From: an uncultured Pseudoteredinibacter sp.
Lineage (GTDB): Bacteria; Pseudomonadota; Gammaproteobacteria; Pseudomonadales; Cellvibrionaceae
NCBI RefSeq assembly: GCF_947500695.1
Contig: NZ_CANMSS010000002.1
Location: 186,001-250,000, forward strand
Length of the DNA stretch: 64,000 nt
Direction: 5' to 3'
A model generated the notes under the pieces. It ran no database searches. It worked only from the letters and a program-made list of their open reading frames with translations, and was not told the origin of the DNA. The stretch's first letter is position 1. Each line of letters opens with the position of its first letter. The translations under genes and the position numbers were made by a program. Shown one piece after another: positions 63,176-64,000 of this stretch.

Positions 63176-64000
63176 CTAAATTTTACCTTGCTGCCATTGC
63201 GATACAGCGTAGTCGCAGGCTCGCGCGGTAAACGCCATATAAGTTAATGATGGGTTTACGCAAGAACTGGACGCCATGCAGGCTCCATCCGTTACGAACA
63301 GATTAGGCACATCATGGCTCTGATTCCAAGCATTCAGCACCGATGTTTTTGGATCCTTGCCCATTCTTGCTGTTCCCATCTCGTGAATCGCACTGCCAGG
63401 TACGCTGAGTGTATCGGTTGTCTCTATGTAAACAGCACCGGCCGCTTTAAAAATTTTCTCACTGCTCTTTATAATATCTTTAGACATCCGATGTTCGTTT
63501 GCACCAAAGCTCATTGACACCTTGATTTGGGGAATGCCAAATTCATCGTGTTTACTTTCATCAAGCTCAACGCGATTGTTTGCGTTAGGTAGACATTCTC
63601 CGAAAGCACCCAAAACCCAAACCCAGTAGGGCGCTGGCTTACGCAAGTTATCTTTGAGGCTTTTGCCAAAGCCTTTTTGATTGAAGTGGAAGCGCCAATC
63701 AGGCCGAACTGGATCAGCCTGCAAACCAAAGCCACGCAAGTAATCCGTTTGCTCTTTTCCAGGTAGGTTTTTAAAGCGTGGTATATAGGTTCCGGTAGGG
63801 CGAAAACCCTTGTAATAGTGATCGAGATTATCAGCAAATACCGCCACATGCTGCATCTTAAAATGATCCATCAAATAGCGACCTAAAGTGCCGCTACTAT
63901 TGGCCAAGCCATTAGGAAACTGCTGCGACTTTGAATTCAATAGAATCTGCGTACTGGCCAGCGTGGAAGCACATAAGAAAATAAGATCGGCCGAAAAGCT
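63176..64000 (-). CDS. GMC family oxidoreductase, 5' part cut off
   Basis: C-terminal 274 residues visible; the frame continues past the right edge. ADLIFLCASTLASTQILLNSKS and the C-terminal HEMGTARMGKDPKTSVLNAWNQSHDVPNLFVTDGACMASSSCVNPSLTYMAFTARACDYA give the GMC catalytic His and Asn (VNPSLT). These flavoenzymes oxidise alcohols or sugars. The FAD-binding N-terminus lies outside the window. Upstream in an operon with the ThuA protein. Confidence 0.92.
   Translation of the reverse strand, partial: SFSADLIFLCASTLASTQILLNSKSQQFPNGLANSSGTLGRYLMDHFKMQHVAVFADNLDHYYKGFRPTGTYIPRFKNLPGKEQTDYLRGFGLQADPVRPDWRFHFNQKGFGKSLKDNLRKPAPYWVWVLGAFGECLPNANNRVELDESKHDEFGIPQIKVSMSFGANEHRMSKDIIKSSEKIFKAAGAVYIETTDTLSVPGSAIHEMGTARMGKDPKTSVLNAWNQSHDVPNLFVTDGACMASSSCVNPSLTYMAFTARACDYAVSQWQQGKI

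Overview
The window looks like chromosomal DNA of a marine-type gammaproteobacterium, probably close to Cellvibrionales/Spongiibacteraceae or a related Pseudomonadales-like group. Two things support this. The block rpmG-rpmB-radC-coaBC-algC-argB-slmA-pyrE-crc matches the conserved Pseudomonas-type neighbourhood, and the rest encodes TonB receptors, an RND pump, cyclic-di-GMP enzymes and many small regulators. The taxon is an inference from gene order and protein style, not from a database search.

Layout. 1-7.4 kb: a truncated PAS-GGDEF-EAL protein, a TonB-dependent receptor, and a TetR/DUF2855/flavin-oxidoreductase operon behind a palindromic operator. 7.4-19.4 kb: a structured repeat array, then the core housekeeping block, ending with ilvD. 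dut, usually between coaBC and algC, is absent here. 19.4-24.3 kb: two tandem paralogous secreted leucine-rich-repeat proteins. 24.5-46.4 kb: an amino-acid, peptide and hydroxyproline region. It holds a pyrroline-2-carboxylate reductase-like enzyme, Xaa-Pro aminopeptidase, a D-amino-acid dehydrogenase, trans-3-hydroxyproline dehydratase, 4-hydroxyproline epimerase, ketoglutarate-semialdehyde dehydrogenase, a GntR regulator, a POT peptide transporter and a large zinc peptidase lipoprotein. Near-identical palindromes (TTGTATA-N3-TATACAA) sit before several of these loci, so they look like one regulon for collagen-type peptides. 46.5-54.7 kb: an SDR, an RND pump, and a zinc-type TonB receptor with a small His/Cys protein behind a Zur-like box. 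54.8-58 kb: hisB-hisH-hisA-hisF, with a large inverted-repeat element between hisB and hisH. 58-64 kb: REP doublets around a small secreted protein, two tandem small RNA genes, a GGDEF-EAL protein, an AhpD-like protein, a ThuA-domain protein and a truncated GMC oxidoreductase.

The most interesting item is the pair of unannotated small RNA genes at 58713-59223 on the minus strand. Each has the same -35/-10 spacing, a Fur-box-like operator over the promoter, a 34-nt identical core containing an anti-Shine-Dalgarno stretch, and a strong intrinsic terminator. This is the architecture of tandem iron-responsive sRNAs such as PrrF1/PrrF2. The second is the operator-linked hydroxyproline/peptide regulon. 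The third is a triplicated 32-nt hairpin at 7.5-7.8 kb, two copies of which show three compensatory base-pair changes.
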